Shown: in pieces, positions 34,632-43,141 of the stretch | How the letters are laid out: every line of letters begins with the position of its first letter | How positions within the stretch are numbered: position 1 is the stretch's first letter | DNA from: Nisaea sp. | GTDB lineage: Bacteria > Pseudomonadota > Alphaproteobacteria > Thalassobaculales > Thalassobaculaceae | Assembly (NCBI RefSeq): GCF_034670185.1 | Contig: NZ_JAXMNY010000005.1 | Location: forward strand, 124,001-188,000 | Reading direction: 5' to 3' | DNA length: 64,000 nt | Program-made: the position numbers and the translations under genes | The notes under the pieces: generated by a model | What the model was told of the DNA's origin: nothing | Databases searched by the model: none | What the model saw: the letters and a program-made list of their open reading frames with translations, nothing else

Positions 34632-34969
34632 GGCAATTTCGTCTTGTTGAGAGGACAGGCCGGAACGCGGAATGCAGACCGCATTTCCATCAGGCCGCAC
34701 TGGCGCGCAACTCAGGTGATACCCCCGATGGCCGCGGCCAGGCAATCACTCTCCATGAAGCACGCAGGCCTCAGCAGCGCCTAAAGCCACATCAAATCAA
34801 GACAACGCCCCACCCCACCTCCGGTCGTCACCCCGGCGCAGGCAGGGGTCCAAAGATTATAGGGCAGTGTCCGTCACCCCTGGATCCCGTCCTTCGACGG
34901 GATGACGGCAGGAATCAAGTGGCATGTTCCGGATTCGAGCAAGTATCTCCTTGATCCGAATCTGAAAAC
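34632..34969. other. Gene-free stretch with queC leader and dispersed repeat
   Basis: About 338 bases without a supported gene. The left part is the queC leader; I looked for a preQ1-type riboswitch and could not recognise one. The right part holds copy 2 of the dispersed palindromic element. The base composition becomes AT-richer towards the Ymh-like gene. Confidence 0.6.
34826..34907. repeat. Dispersed palindromic element, copy 2
   Basis: Related to the element at 21652. The left arm is CGTCACCCC and the right arm GGGATGACG (34899-34907). Inside are AGGGGTCC and GGATCCC and the hairpin CCCGTC/GACGGG. It lies at the border between queC and the AT-richer 35-36 kb insert. Confidence 0.8.
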
Positions 34970-35767
34970 TTAATTTCTTGGCGGCATGTGCGCCTTATCT
35001 AACCGGCGATGAATTAGAGATACAATCGTCAGCAAATCTTCAGCATCATCCTTCGACATAGCCCAGCGGATTTGTGCTTCGTGAGCCGTCGGATTTCGAA
35101 ACATTCCGAAAGTCCCTCGTATCAAGTTAGCAAACCCGCCCTGCTCGCTGCGTTCACTCTCCGTCGACCACGCATTGATCACTAAGAGCGGTGGCTTGCC
35201 TCCCAGGGCACGGTCTATCAAAATCGAGCCGTCATCAGTCAATCCAGTTTGAGATCGTAATTTGTCGGCCACGCTTTTCACTGCTTCTAAGACAGCATGG
35301 AAATAGTTATCAGCCAGAAGTTCGGATCGGCAAAACTTCAAGACATCTGGGTGAACTCCGCGACCTTCTAGATCAGATCTTAATTCGAGCGCTCGACGCT
35401 TTGCTTCTGGCAATGTTTGCGCGATTTTTGACGATATCAACCTGCCCGTCTCGTCAACCAATAGGCCCGCGAATGCTAGTCCTTGATTTAGCAAGGCCCG
35501 CAGTGGCTCATAACGCTCCGGCTCTCGACTATACCGTGCTGGCTTCATTGCAATACGGATGAATGCTAGGATGTTTTGGCGGTTTCCCTTAATGTTTTGA
35601 CTTTCAACGAAGGCATTGAAAATGCGGATACGCTTCGTCATGAGGCCGGGGTCGCTGATCTTGCTAGATATAAGCAGGTGCTGAATTTCAGTCCCTTTGA
35701 GGCCGCGTTCTGTGTCACCGAGCGCACCGGCAATCGCCTCTAACTGATCCTGAGTAAAACAAGCCAT
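34970..35767 (-). CDS. HEPN-like protein of the Ymh / TIGR02391 type
   Basis: A 265-residue protein. The C-terminal half (from about residue 140) resembles the Ymh/TIGR02391 family: LIDRALGGKPPLLVINAW, then FANLIRGTFGMFRNPTAHE. RNPTAH fits the R-x4-H signature of HEPN ribonucleases, which act in toxin and abortive-infection systems. The N-terminal half is helical and may sense or bind a partner. The gene is AT-richer than queC and rlmN on either side, suggesting horizontal gain. It is divergent from a small gene 66 bases away. A defence role is inference. Confidence 0.75.
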   Translation of the reverse strand: MACFTQDQLEAIAGALGDTERGLKGTEIQHLLISSKISDPGLMTKRIRIFNAFVESQNIKGNRQNILAFIRIAMKPARYSREPERYEPLRALLNQGLAFAGLLVDETGRLISSKIAQTLPEAKRRALELRSDLEGRGVHPDVLKFCRSELLADNYFHAVLEAVKSVADKLRSQTGLTDDGSILIDRALGGKPPLLVINAWSTESERSEQGGFANLIRGTFGMFRNPTAHEAQIRWAMSKDDAEDLLTIVSLIHRRLDKAHMPPRN

Positions 35768-35833
35768 TATTCAACCCCTCTCACGAGAGCTGAATTGAAG
35801 CTCACCGCATAAAACACAGCAAGATTGAAAATC

Positions 35834-36313
35834 ATGAATTCATCAGAACGATTTCGCTCAGCGCTTAGTGGCGTCGAGATCAAAAAAATCAAAATTCCAA
35901 TAAAGACAATACTCTACCGTGGCTGTCACAGAGAAAATGCGAATGCAGCCGCAATTGAAGCGATTGAACCTCGTTTCTTCACCCGGAACCGAGAACTAGC
36001 CATAGAATACGCCCACAAAAATCATAACAAAACAGAGCGCGCTGGCAGCTTCCCTTTTCTTATCAAAGCGATCACGATTACAGAGCTGATCCTAGCAAAA
36101 ATCGATCTTGTGCTTCCATTGGTGGAAGCAGCCTACCTTAGCAATATGAATCAAAATCTATGCCCACAAGAGTGGCAAAGACAGCATTTAATCAACGCTA
36201 TAACTAAAGAGTTAAATCAAAAATTCCATGGCTACGAATCGATCAATGCAGAAGAAATCCTCCTTCAAAATCCATCCGAACACTTATCCATAAAAATTCA
36301 GGAACTCGATTAA
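35834..36313 (+). CDS. Small protein with possible ADP-ribosyltransferase-like fold
   Basis: A 159-residue protein without a family I can name firmly. An early strand, TILYRGCHREN (Arg29), a middle segment, PRFFTRNRELAIEYA (Thr50), and a late acidic strand, NAEEILL (Glu140-Glu141), are spaced like the R-S/T-E triad of ADP-ribosyltransferases. No signal peptide is present. Its composition is strongly AT-rich and unlike the surrounding genome. The start is ATG 35834; a TTG three codons earlier is an alternative. It is divergent from the HEPN-like gene, and the two may form a toxin or defence module. Confidence 0.5.
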   Translation: MNSSERFRSALSGVEIKKIKIPIKTILYRGCHRENANAAAIEAIEPRFFTRNRELAIEYAHKNHNKTERAGSFPFLIKAITITELILAKIDLVLPLVEAAYLSNMNQNLCPQEWQRQHLINAITKELNQKFHGYESINAEEILLQNPSEHLSIKIQELD

Positions 36314-36339
36314 TACCGCACAAATTAAACTGATTTCCT

Positions 36340-37497
36340 CTACCCGGCACTCGCAGCCGCAATTGCCGCGATCCGGTCTTTCTTCCGCAGCCGCTCGCTC
36401 GCGGACTTCAGCTGTCCGCAGGCCGCCAGGATGTCGCGTCCGCGCGGTGTCCGCACCGGTGAGGCATAGCCTGCCTTCAGGACCACCTGGGCGAACTTCT
36501 CGATAGTCTCGTCGTCGGAGCATTCATACTCCACGCCGGGCCACGGATTGAACGGGATCAGGTTGATCTTGGCCGGGATGTCCTCGATCAGTTTCACCAG
36601 CGCGCGGGCGTCGTCCAGGCTGTCGTTCACGCCCTTCAGCATCACATATTCGAAGGTGATACGGCGGGCATTGTTGACGCCGGGATAGGTCCGGCAGGCG
36701 TCGAGCAGATCCTTGATCGGGTATTTCTTGTTGATCGGCACAAGCTTGTTGCGGATCTCGTCGGTCACCGCGTGCAGCGAGACCGCGAGGTTCACGCCGA
36801 TTTCGGCGCCGCAGCGCTCCATCTCGGGAACGATGCCGGACGTGGACAGGGTGATGCGACGCTTCGACAGGCCAAGGCCTTCGCCATCCATGGCGATCAT
36901 CATGGCGCGCTTCACATTGTCGAAATTATACAGCGGCTCACCCATGCCCATCAGCACGATGTTGGTCAGTTTGCGGTCGCTCTGCGCCGTCGGGAAGCCG
37001 CCGAGCCGGTCGAGCGCGACCAGGATCTGGCCGACCATCTCGCCGGAGGTCAGGTTCCGGACAAGGCGCTGGGTGCCGGTATGGCAGAAGGAACAGGTCA
37101 GCGTGCAGCCGACCTGGGAGGAAATGCAGAGCGTACCCCGGTCGTCGTCCGGAATGAACACGGCCTCGGCCTCGTTCCCGTCGTCGAACTTCAGCAACCA
37201 CTTGGCGGTGCCGTCCTCGCTCCACTGCTCGCGGGTGATTTCCGGGCGGCCGATCTTGTAGTGCTGGGCCAGCTCTTCGCGCAGCGGCTTTGCCAGCGTC
37301 GTCATCTCGGCAAAATCTGTGACACCCTTGTGGTAGATCCAGTGCCAGATCTGACCCGCGCGGAATTTCGGCAGGCCGAGCGTCTTCAGCTCTTCTATGA
37401 GCTGCTCGCGATCAAGGCCCACCAGATCCTTGGCGGCAAGATCGTTCATCGCCGGCTGGTCGGAGGCGGCGGAAGTGGATAAAGCATGTGTCGACAT
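36340..37497 (-). CDS. rlmN: Dual-specificity 23S rRNA/tRNA adenine C2-methyltransferase
   Basis: A 385-residue radical-SAM enzyme that makes 2-methyladenosine at A2503 of 23S rRNA and A37 of tRNAs. The cluster motif CTLTCSFC has its Cys at residues 131, 135 and 138. The methyl-carrying Cys is near the end in DILAACGQL. NIVLMGMGEPLYN and IPFNPWPGVEYE are also characteristic. The start is ATG 37497; a much longer frame continues upstream across the divergent oxidoreductase but has no homology. Confidence 0.96.
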   Translation of the reverse strand: MSTHALSTSAASDQPAMNDLAAKDLVGLDREQLIEELKTLGLPKFRAGQIWHWIYHKGVTDFAEMTTLAKPLREELAQHYKIGRPEITREQWSEDGTAKWLLKFDDGNEAEAVFIPDDDRGTLCISSQVGCTLTCSFCHTGTQRLVRNLTSGEMVGQILVALDRLGGFPTAQSDRKLTNIVLMGMGEPLYNFDNVKRAMMIAMDGEGLGLSKRRITLSTSGIVPEMERCGAEIGVNLAVSLHAVTDEIRNKLVPINKKYPIKDLLDACRTYPGVNNARRITFEYVMLKGVNDSLDDARALVKLIEDIPAKINLIPFNPWPGVEYECSDDETIEKFAQVVLKAGYASPVRTPRGRDILAACGQLKSASERLRKKDRIAAIAAASAG

Positions 37498-37608
37498 GGG
37501 CGGTAAAATGAGTGCACAGGCCTGCAAAGGCAAGCCGAATCGGCGGAAAGCAGCCATGCTGCAACTGCGTATCTCGTGGCCCGGGGAAGAGACGATGGAA
37601 GACCAGCA

Positions 37609-38679
37609 ATGAGTGCATCGCCGAAGATCGTCATCGCGGGTGCCGGGATCATCGGCGCCGTAGCCGCGTTCGAGCTGAGCCGCGCCGGTGCGGATGTAAC
37701 GATTATCGAGGCCCGACCGCGGCCCGGAGAGGGCGTTTCCGCCGCCTCTTTCGGCTGGATCAACGCCATCACCTTCGATCCCGAAAACGATCCGTCGATC
37801 TATGCGCTGCGCCAGCAAGCCATCGGCTCCTGGGCGGCGCTCGAACAGGCTCTCGGCAAGCCGCTCCCGGCACACCGGCAGGGTGCGCTGTTCTGGGGCG
37901 ACACACGGGCGGAAACCATGGTGGCGCGGGATCGGCACCGGGAGGCTGGCTGCGACTACCGGATTGTCGACCGGGTGGAGATCGCAGAATTGCTGCCGCA
38001 GCTTACCCTTCCGCCGGAGGCCGCTCTGTTTGCGCCGGAAGAATTCGCGCTGGACGTCACCGCTACCGCCCGGATGCTGCTGAAGGCAGCGGAAGAAAAT
38101 GGCGCGGCATTGATCACCGGCACTGAGATCACCGCCATCGAAAGCGCGGGCGGGCGCGTGCGTGCAGTCCGGGCCGGCGACACACTGCTGGAGGCGGACA
38201 GGCTGATTGTTGCGGCGGGAACGGGAAGCGGACGGATCCTCGCCCCGTTTGTTCAAGACCTCGGTGTCGAGCCCTCGCCTGCCGCTCTGGTCACCGTCAC
38301 CGGAAACTTTCCGCAGACAACCTGCATCACGGACAGCCCGGAGCTGGAATTCCGCATCCCCAAACCCGGCCTGCTGATATCGGCCCACGACGTGCCCGAA
38401 GGCAGCGATCCGGAAGGCACCCTCGCCCGGCGCACAATCGAGCGAACGCGTCGCATCCTGAAAAATACGGGAGAGCTTGCGGTGAGGTCCGTGCAGATCG
38501 GCCAGCGGCCTTTTCCGATCGGCGGAACACCGCTCGTCGGACCGGTCGCATCATTGACCGGCGCTTATGTCGCCGTTGCCCATCCGGGCGTCATCCTGGC
38601 ACCGGCCATCGGCGCCAGGGTCTGTGATCTTGTATCCGGGCGCGCTGCCGGAAGCGGGCTTCAGCCAATAATGCTCTAA
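37609..38679 (+). CDS. FAD-dependent oxidoreductase (DAO family)
   Basis: A 356-residue flavoenzyme. The N-terminal dinucleotide-binding motif is IVIAGAGIIGAVAAFEL, followed by an acidic strand end (TIIEARP). A second FAD contact follows near LIVAAGTGSG, and the C-terminal YVAVAHPGVILAPAIG fits D-amino-acid or glycine oxidase-like enzymes. Substrate unknown. The start is ATG 37609. It is divergent from rlmN, with about 110 bases between them. Confidence 0.85.
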   Translation: MSASPKIVIAGAGIIGAVAAFELSRAGADVTIIEARPRPGEGVSAASFGWINAITFDPENDPSIYALRQQAIGSWAALEQALGKPLPAHRQGALFWGDTRAETMVARDRHREAGCDYRIVDRVEIAELLPQLTLPPEAALFAPEEFALDVTATARMLLKAAEENGAALITGTEITAIESAGGRVRAVRAGDTLLEADRLIVAAGTGSGRILAPFVQDLGVEPSPAALVTVTGNFPQTTCITDSPELEFRIPKPGLLISAHDVPEGSDPEGTLARRTIERTRRILKNTGELAVRSVQIGQRPFPIGGTPLVGPVASLTGAYVAVAHPGVILAPAIGARVCDLVSGRAAGSGLQPIML

Positions 38680-38692
38680 GCCCTGCCGGTTA

Positions 38693-39220
38693 TTACTTCC
38701 GGCATTTCCCGTCGATCAGCTTCTTGGTCGCGGTGAAGCCGCTGAGGGAATAGGTGTCTGACGTCTTGGTGCCGCGGGTGGAGACCCCGGCCACCACCAT
38801 CTTGCTGCCCTTGATCATCGCGTTGACGATGGCGCTGTCCGTCTTGGCATCCGGCGCCCAGGCCCGGTCCTTGTCGGTGAAGAGCGAGAATTTCCGCCCG
38901 CCGATTTCGACTTCGACCTCACTGTCCGGCTTGTAGGAATAGCCGGTGACGATGCTGAACTCACCCTTGCTGTCCGCGTCGGGGTGATGGGTGACCAGCG
39001 CGTAGATGTGCCCGCGCTTGGAGTAATTACCCTCCGCCTTGGTCGGTGTGCTGGCCATATAACAGACCGTCTTGCCGCCACTCTCGTAGGTGTAAGCAAT
39101 CCAGTCGCTATTCCGGCCAATGGTCTGCGGTTCCTGGGCCAAAGCGATTGGAGCGGAGACGAGTGAGGCCACGCCGAAAACAAGGGCGAGACCGAGTAAA
39201 TGCAAGCGGAAGTGCGTCAT
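38693..39220 (-). CDS. Invasion-associated locus B (IalB)-family exported protein
   Basis: A 175-residue periplasmic protein. A signal peptide with hydrophobic core LGLALVFGVASLV ends near ALAQ. The mature part contains WIAYTYESGGKTVCYMAS and KGSKMVVAGVSTRGT, both typical of the IalB family found across alphaproteobacteria. Two Cys could form a disulfide. The start used is ATG 39220; ATG 39238 would lengthen the signal peptide. Its function outside Bartonella is unclear. Confidence 0.85.
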   Translation of the reverse strand: MTHFRLHLLGLALVFGVASLVSAPIALAQEPQTIGRNSDWIAYTYESGGKTVCYMASTPTKAEGNYSKRGHIYALVTHHPDADSKGEFSIVTGYSYKPDSEVEVEIGGRKFSLFTDKDRAWAPDAKTDSAIVNAMIKGSKMVVAGVSTRGTKTSDTYSLSGFTATKKLIDGKCRK

Positions 39221-39350
39221 AGTGATAGAGCCAGCCATTCCGGTTTTCATATCTAGGGTTTTGGATGCCATTCCGGCGATCAATATTCAATGCAAAGAAT
39301 GTGGCGGGATTGAGAAATCGGCCGGAAATCGAGAAATTTTTCCCGGCGAT

Positions 39351-39385
39351 TGATCCGTCCCCGTGCCGCGACCGTATCCCTACCG
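39351..39385 (+). promoter_or_regulatory. Candidate autoregulatory ECF promoter
   Basis: TGATCC at 39351-39356 matches the -35 element I recall for RpoE/ChrR-type (ECF11) sigma factors, and a GTATCC segment follows about 17 bases later. The site would start transcription near 39388, leaving a leader of about 110 bases before the preferred sigma start at 39499. The -10 match is weak. Confidence 0.35.
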
Positions 39386-39498
39386 TCATGTTTGAGCAAG
39401 CCAACCTGGAAACTTCGAGCCGCGAGCTTGAGTACGCGCCCTTCGAGGCGTTACAACCTGTCCTGACATCAAAGAGGGTGGGACGGCTCATATTGAAG

Positions 39499-40038
39499 AT
39501 GACGCATGACGAGCTTATCGAGGCGATTGCCGAGTCGCAGGACAAAATGGCGTTTCGGCAATTGTTCGAACATTTTGCCCCACGGCTGAAATCGTACCTC
39601 CTCAGGCTCGGCGCTGACCCGGCCACAGCTGAAGATGTTGCGCAGGAAGCCATGGTGATGGTCTGGCGCAAGGCAGCGAGCTTTGACCGCAGGCAGGCAG
39701 GAGCCAGCACATGGATCTTCACCATTGCCCGGAACAAGCGGATCGACCGGTTGCGCCGCGAGCGGCGGCCGGAGCTGGATCCGGAAGATCCCGGACTCGT
39801 TCCGGCAGCGGAACCGGCTCCTGACCGTTCGCTTCAGGACACCCAGGCGCGCCAGCACATCGCGTCGGCCATGCGGGCCCTGCCGGACGAGCAGGCCGAA
39901 CTGGTTCGCCGTGCATTTTTCGATGACGAGTCCCACAGCCGGATTGCCGAGGAAAGCGGTCTGCCTCTGGGAACCGTCAAGTCACGCATCCGTCTGGCCC
40001 TGACCCGGCTGAGGCACGAGATGAAGGAATTTGAATAG
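39499..40038 (+). CDS. ECF-type RNA polymerase sigma factor (RpoE/ECF11-like)
   Basis: A 179-residue group IV sigma factor. Region 2 has FRQLFEHFAPRLKSYLL and AEDVAQEAMVMVWRKAASFD. Region 4 has the helix-turn-helix HSRIAEESGLPLGTVKSRIRLAL. The start at ATG 39499 gives the usual ECF N-terminus; ATG 39388 would add 37 residues with no counterpart in the family. It is followed two bases later by a ChrR-like anti-sigma gene, as in the singlet-oxygen response pair of Rhodobacter. Targets probably include photo-oxidative stress genes. Confidence 0.92.
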   Translation: MTHDELIEAIAESQDKMAFRQLFEHFAPRLKSYLLRLGADPATAEDVAQEAMVMVWRKAASFDRRQAGASTWIFTIARNKRIDRLRRERRPELDPEDPGLVPAAEPAPDRSLQDTQARQHIASAMRALPDEQAELVRRAFFDDESHSRIAEESGLPLGTVKSRIRLALTRLRHEMKEFE

Positions 40039-40040
40039 TC

Positions 40041-40730
40041 ATGGCTAAGGCAAAATCAAACGCCGGCAACATGCCCGGCGAGGAGTTGCTGCTCGACTAT
40101 GCAAGCGGCGCCCTGCCGGAACCGGTTTCGGTGCTGGTGGCGACCATGCTCGCCCTCCGCCCGGATCTGCGCCAAACAGTCTCCGAGATGGAAGCTGTCG
40201 GCGGCTATCTGTTGGAAGAGATCGAACCCGAGCTCCTGTCCGACGACGCTTTCGACGCCGTACTGGCACGGATCGAGTCATCCGGCATGCCGAATGAGAC
40301 TTCTGCGAATAACGACAATATCGTACCGTCCGACGCCGCGACGGTCGCGGCCGTGCCGCAGCCACTACGCTCGTATCTCGGCCGCCCTCTTTCCAAGCTG
40401 GCCTGGCGCAAGCGCGGTCCGGGCATCGAGGAATACCGGCTTCCGGTCACCGATGATCGTTTCGAGATGTCGGTCCTGCGCCTCGGCCCCGGCCGCAGCG
40501 TGCCGACGCACAGTCATGCAGGCAGCGAGCTGACTCTGGTCCTCGACGGCGCCTTCAGCGACGCCACCGGCCGTTACGCACGCGGCGATTTGGCGGTAAA
40601 TGGCGAGGAAGACCAGCACGCGCCACAGGCCGATCCGCAGGACGGTTGTCTCTGCCTGGCAATCACCGGGGGCCCGCTGCGCTTCAGCAACCCGCTGATC
40701 CAGCTCTACGACAGGATGACGCGGGGCTAG
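40041..40730 (+). CDS. ChrR-like cupin anti-sigma factor without anti-sigma zinc ligands
   Basis: A 229-residue homologue of ChrR. The N-terminal anti-sigma domain (LLLDYASGALPEPVSVLVAT) aligns well with ChrR, but the zinc ligands of Rhodobacter ChrR (His6, His31, Cys35, Cys38) fall on Met11, Met36, Arg40 and Leu43. The C-terminal cupin domain keeps its ligand set, with PTHSHAGSE near residue 154 and the later His in EDQHAP. The protein should still hold the sigma factor, but the interaction cannot depend on that zinc. The gene is directly coupled to the sigma gene. Confidence 0.88.
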   Translation: MAKAKSNAGNMPGEELLLDYASGALPEPVSVLVATMLALRPDLRQTVSEMEAVGGYLLEEIEPELLSDDAFDAVLARIESSGMPNETSANNDNIVPSDAATVAAVPQPLRSYLGRPLSKLAWRKRGPGIEEYRLPVTDDRFEMSVLRLGPGRSVPTHSHAGSELTLVLDGAFSDATGRYARGDLAVNGEEDQHAPQADPQDGCLCLAITGGPLRFSNPLIQLYDRMTRG

Positions 40731-40773
40731 CCAAATAACGGAACCTCATCCCACCGCCTATCAAACTCTTGAT

Positions 40774-41967
40774 TTATTCGATAAATTCGTCGATTCGGGA
40801 AATGTAATTAGCCAAAACATCCTGCTCGCCAACTTCAATGCATAATTCTCTGAATTTTTTCAATTCATTGGGAGCATAAAAATTCTCTTGTGATGAATTT
40901 TTCTTGAGTCGACGCATCCATTTGAACATGTCATCTCTCGTCTCAATTTTAGCGTTCGGAAATATTGCTCCGATAACTGTTTTATTCGGGTGTAGATACT
41001 CGATTTCGAAGACTGGTTTACCTCGTTGAACCGCCTCATACACAACACTGGTCCCGAGCGAAAGCACAGCGTCAGCCCAACCGATAAGCTGTGAAGCATG
41101 AAACTCGTCAGCTTCCTGATAGATCAGGCGAGAGGAATTGTGAATTTGAGATATTTCACTCGGGTTTGGGAGAGATACGTCAATTGGACCAGCTCCTCCT
41201 CTCCGCTGAAACGTCCGGGGGTGCTTTGCAACCAAAACGGTCACATCAGGAAACTGCAAAAGCATCGCCAATAATCGACTAAATTCCTCCCAGAAAACTG
41301 CATATTTTGCGTTTCTAATAAAAAACATTAATTTAAGAGTGCCCTCTCGTTCCGGAATATGCAGAGGTTTCAGCTCAGAATCCAATACTTGGAGCCATTC
41401 CATACAGAACCTTGGAAGGCCAAGTACTGCGTAACGATTCTGCCATTTCTCTGTTTTGCGTCGCTCGTGAATCCGGGTCGGTGATATGTACAAATCAAAA
41501 GGCCCAGGGTCGGCTGACACACGAGCTTCGCTCAGACGAATGTCGTTGATCGTAATCATATAATTCAAAAACGGGTCATCACCGTGCGGAACCCCCACCG
41601 TCTTGACACCCATCAATTGAGCTGCCGAAACGATATCCAAAGTATCTTGACTTCTACTATGGTCAAAGATTAGCCCAGCAGCTTCAGCGTCATTGATCAG
41701 GAAGGCTACCAATTCCTGCGGAGAACATGTTGTCTCGTTTGCGCGCCCATGAAACTCTGCGGCCGCACTTACAGTCATGGCTTGCGTTACAATTTTCACC
41801 CGCCCTGTGCGGGCCAACATTGAGAGACGGAAATCCTCCAGCTTTAGCTGGTCCGACATCAATACAATCCAAGCGTCCTTGTCTGGTTGACTTGTCCATT
41901 TCCAGACCAGTGGCGCGAAATGATCTAAATCATTGTTATGTCGCGCAAAAAATACCAATCGACGCAT
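40774..41967 (-). CDS. GT-B-like glycosyltransferase / surface carbohydrate protein
   Basis: A 397-residue protein. The N-terminal half starts RRLVFFARHNNDLDHFAP and contains GVKTVGVPHGDDP. The C-terminal half has VTVLVAKHPRTFQ, then ADAVLSLGTSVVYEAVQRGKP and IEYLHPN, as in CDP-glycerol-transferase or capsule-type GT-B enzymes. No membrane segment is seen. It is AT-richer than the core genes and divergent from the second biosynthetic cluster, with a 190-base AT-rich gap between. Probably transfers a sugar or phosphate-linked unit to a surface glycan. Confidence 0.65.
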   Translation of the reverse strand: MRRLVFFARHNNDLDHFAPLVWKWTSQPDKDAWIVLMSDQLKLEDFRLSMLARTGRVKIVTQAMTVSAAAEFHGRANETTCSPQELVAFLINDAEAAGLIFDHSRSQDTLDIVSAAQLMGVKTVGVPHGDDPFLNYMITINDIRLSEARVSADPGPFDLYISPTRIHERRKTEKWQNRYAVLGLPRFCMEWLQVLDSELKPLHIPEREGTLKLMFFIRNAKYAVFWEEFSRLLAMLLQFPDVTVLVAKHPRTFQRRGGAGPIDVSLPNPSEISQIHNSSRLIYQEADEFHASQLIGWADAVLSLGTSVVYEAVQRGKPVFEIEYLHPNKTVIGAIFPNAKIETRDDMFKWMRRLKKNSSQENFYAPNELKKFRELCIEVGEQDVLANYISRIDEFIE

Positions 41968-42157
41968 AATTTTCCCCGCATTAAAATTGAGGAAATTCGA
42001 TCTCCCCAGCTATTGCCTACGACAGAAGAATACAGAAATCATTTTTAATCATATGTCAGGAGCCAATAAAGTATCTTGTTTATCTCGTTGATTAAGAGCT
42101 CCGATTGACAGGCTTACCGAAACGAATTGATGCCTCCTAGCCCTCTCTGTTAGAACG

Positions 42158-43141
42158 ATGCTGAGTTTTGAGAAAACTCCTCGCCCGCTCAATCAGGAAC
42201 AGCCCGTGACAAACTGCCCCGATGATAGTCAGGTGCGTTTTTTCGATCCATCGATCCATAGAAAACGCCTAAAAGTGGACGCCGCGATATCAAGAAATAT
42301 AGAGGGCATTCCGCTGCCTTCAGTGGTTGAGATCAGCGAGTCAGGAACCTGCAATCGCAAATGCAGTTTTTGCCCGCGCAGTGCGAACTGGTTCGAGGAT
42401 ATTAAAGAGTTCATTTCTTTTGATTTGCTGAAAAAACTTTGCGTCGAACTGTCTGAAGTTGATTACTCTGGAACAATCATGTTTTCCGGTTTTGTCGAGC
42501 CGATGATTGACAAACAGATATTCGAAAAAATTTCCCTTGTGAGGAAAACATTACCCAAAGCTCGGATCGAGATGATCACCAATGGCGACATATTGAACCG
42601 CGAGCGTTTGGACAGAATCATAGATTGTGGGCTCAACACCCTCCTGATCAGCGCATATGACGATAAGGAAACGGCCGAAGGCTTTGAGAAACTAGCCAGA
42701 GACGCCGGGTATGGAGAAGATCAGGTAATCGTCCGTCACCGATACCTTCCGCCAGAGCAAGATTTCGGTATCACGATGACGAATAGAGGGGGCACCCTTG
42801 ATGAGGCCGATCACAAGCGCCCAAGCTTGACCGAACCATTGAAGCAAAAATGCTTTTACCCACACTACACCTTCTTCATGGACTATCTAGGCGACGTCAT
42901 CATCTGCACCCACGATTGGGCCAAGAGAAAAATCGTTGGAAACCTGAAGGACCAGAGCTTTCTAGAAATCTGGCTCTCGGATGAAATGAACAAGTTGCGC
43001 CGTAAACTTTCGCAGGCAGACCGTAGTGAATCTCCGTGCAATGTATGTGATGCGGTCGGGACTCTAATCGGCGAAAATCATGCGAAAGCCTGGGACAAGC
43101 TCTTGGGAGTTAAAGAGCATGAGCGAACCGATTATCTATGA
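42158..43141 (+). CDS. Radical SAM/SPASM protein
   Basis: A 327-residue radical-SAM enzyme. The cluster motif is CNRKCSFC near residue 65. FSGFVEPMID and MITNGDILN continue the core fold. The C-terminal SPASM-type region has CFYPHYTFFMDYLGDVIIC and CNVCD for auxiliary clusters. Relatives dehydrogenate or epimerise peptide or sugar substrates in maturation pathways. It opens the run of plus-strand genes reaching 54 kb and overlaps the next gene by 23 bases. Its substrate is presumably the sugar or cyclitol made by the cluster. Confidence 0.85.
   Translation: MLSFEKTPRPLNQEQPVTNCPDDSQVRFFDPSIHRKRLKVDAAISRNIEGIPLPSVVEISESGTCNRKCSFCPRSANWFEDIKEFISFDLLKKLCVELSEVDYSGTIMFSGFVEPMIDKQIFEKISLVRKTLPKARIEMITNGDILNRERLDRIIDCGLNTLLISAYDDKETAEGFEKLARDAGYGEDQVIVRHRYLPPEQDFGITMTNRGGTLDEADHKRPSLTEPLKQKCFYPHYTFFMDYLGDVIICTHDWAKRKIVGNLKDQSFLEIWLSDEMNKLRRKLSQADRSESPCNVCDAVGTLIGENHAKAWDKLLGVKEHERTDYL

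Noticed and set aside
34632..34760. A preQ1 or SAM riboswitch upstream of queC
   Set aside because: No matching core sequence was recognised in the leader, although the gene is of the right type.
37497..38388. An rlmN protein extended by about 300 residues at the N-terminus
   Set aside because: The upstream frame lies on the opposite strand of the FAD oxidoreductase gene and has no sequence of the family. ATG 37497 gives normal RlmN length.
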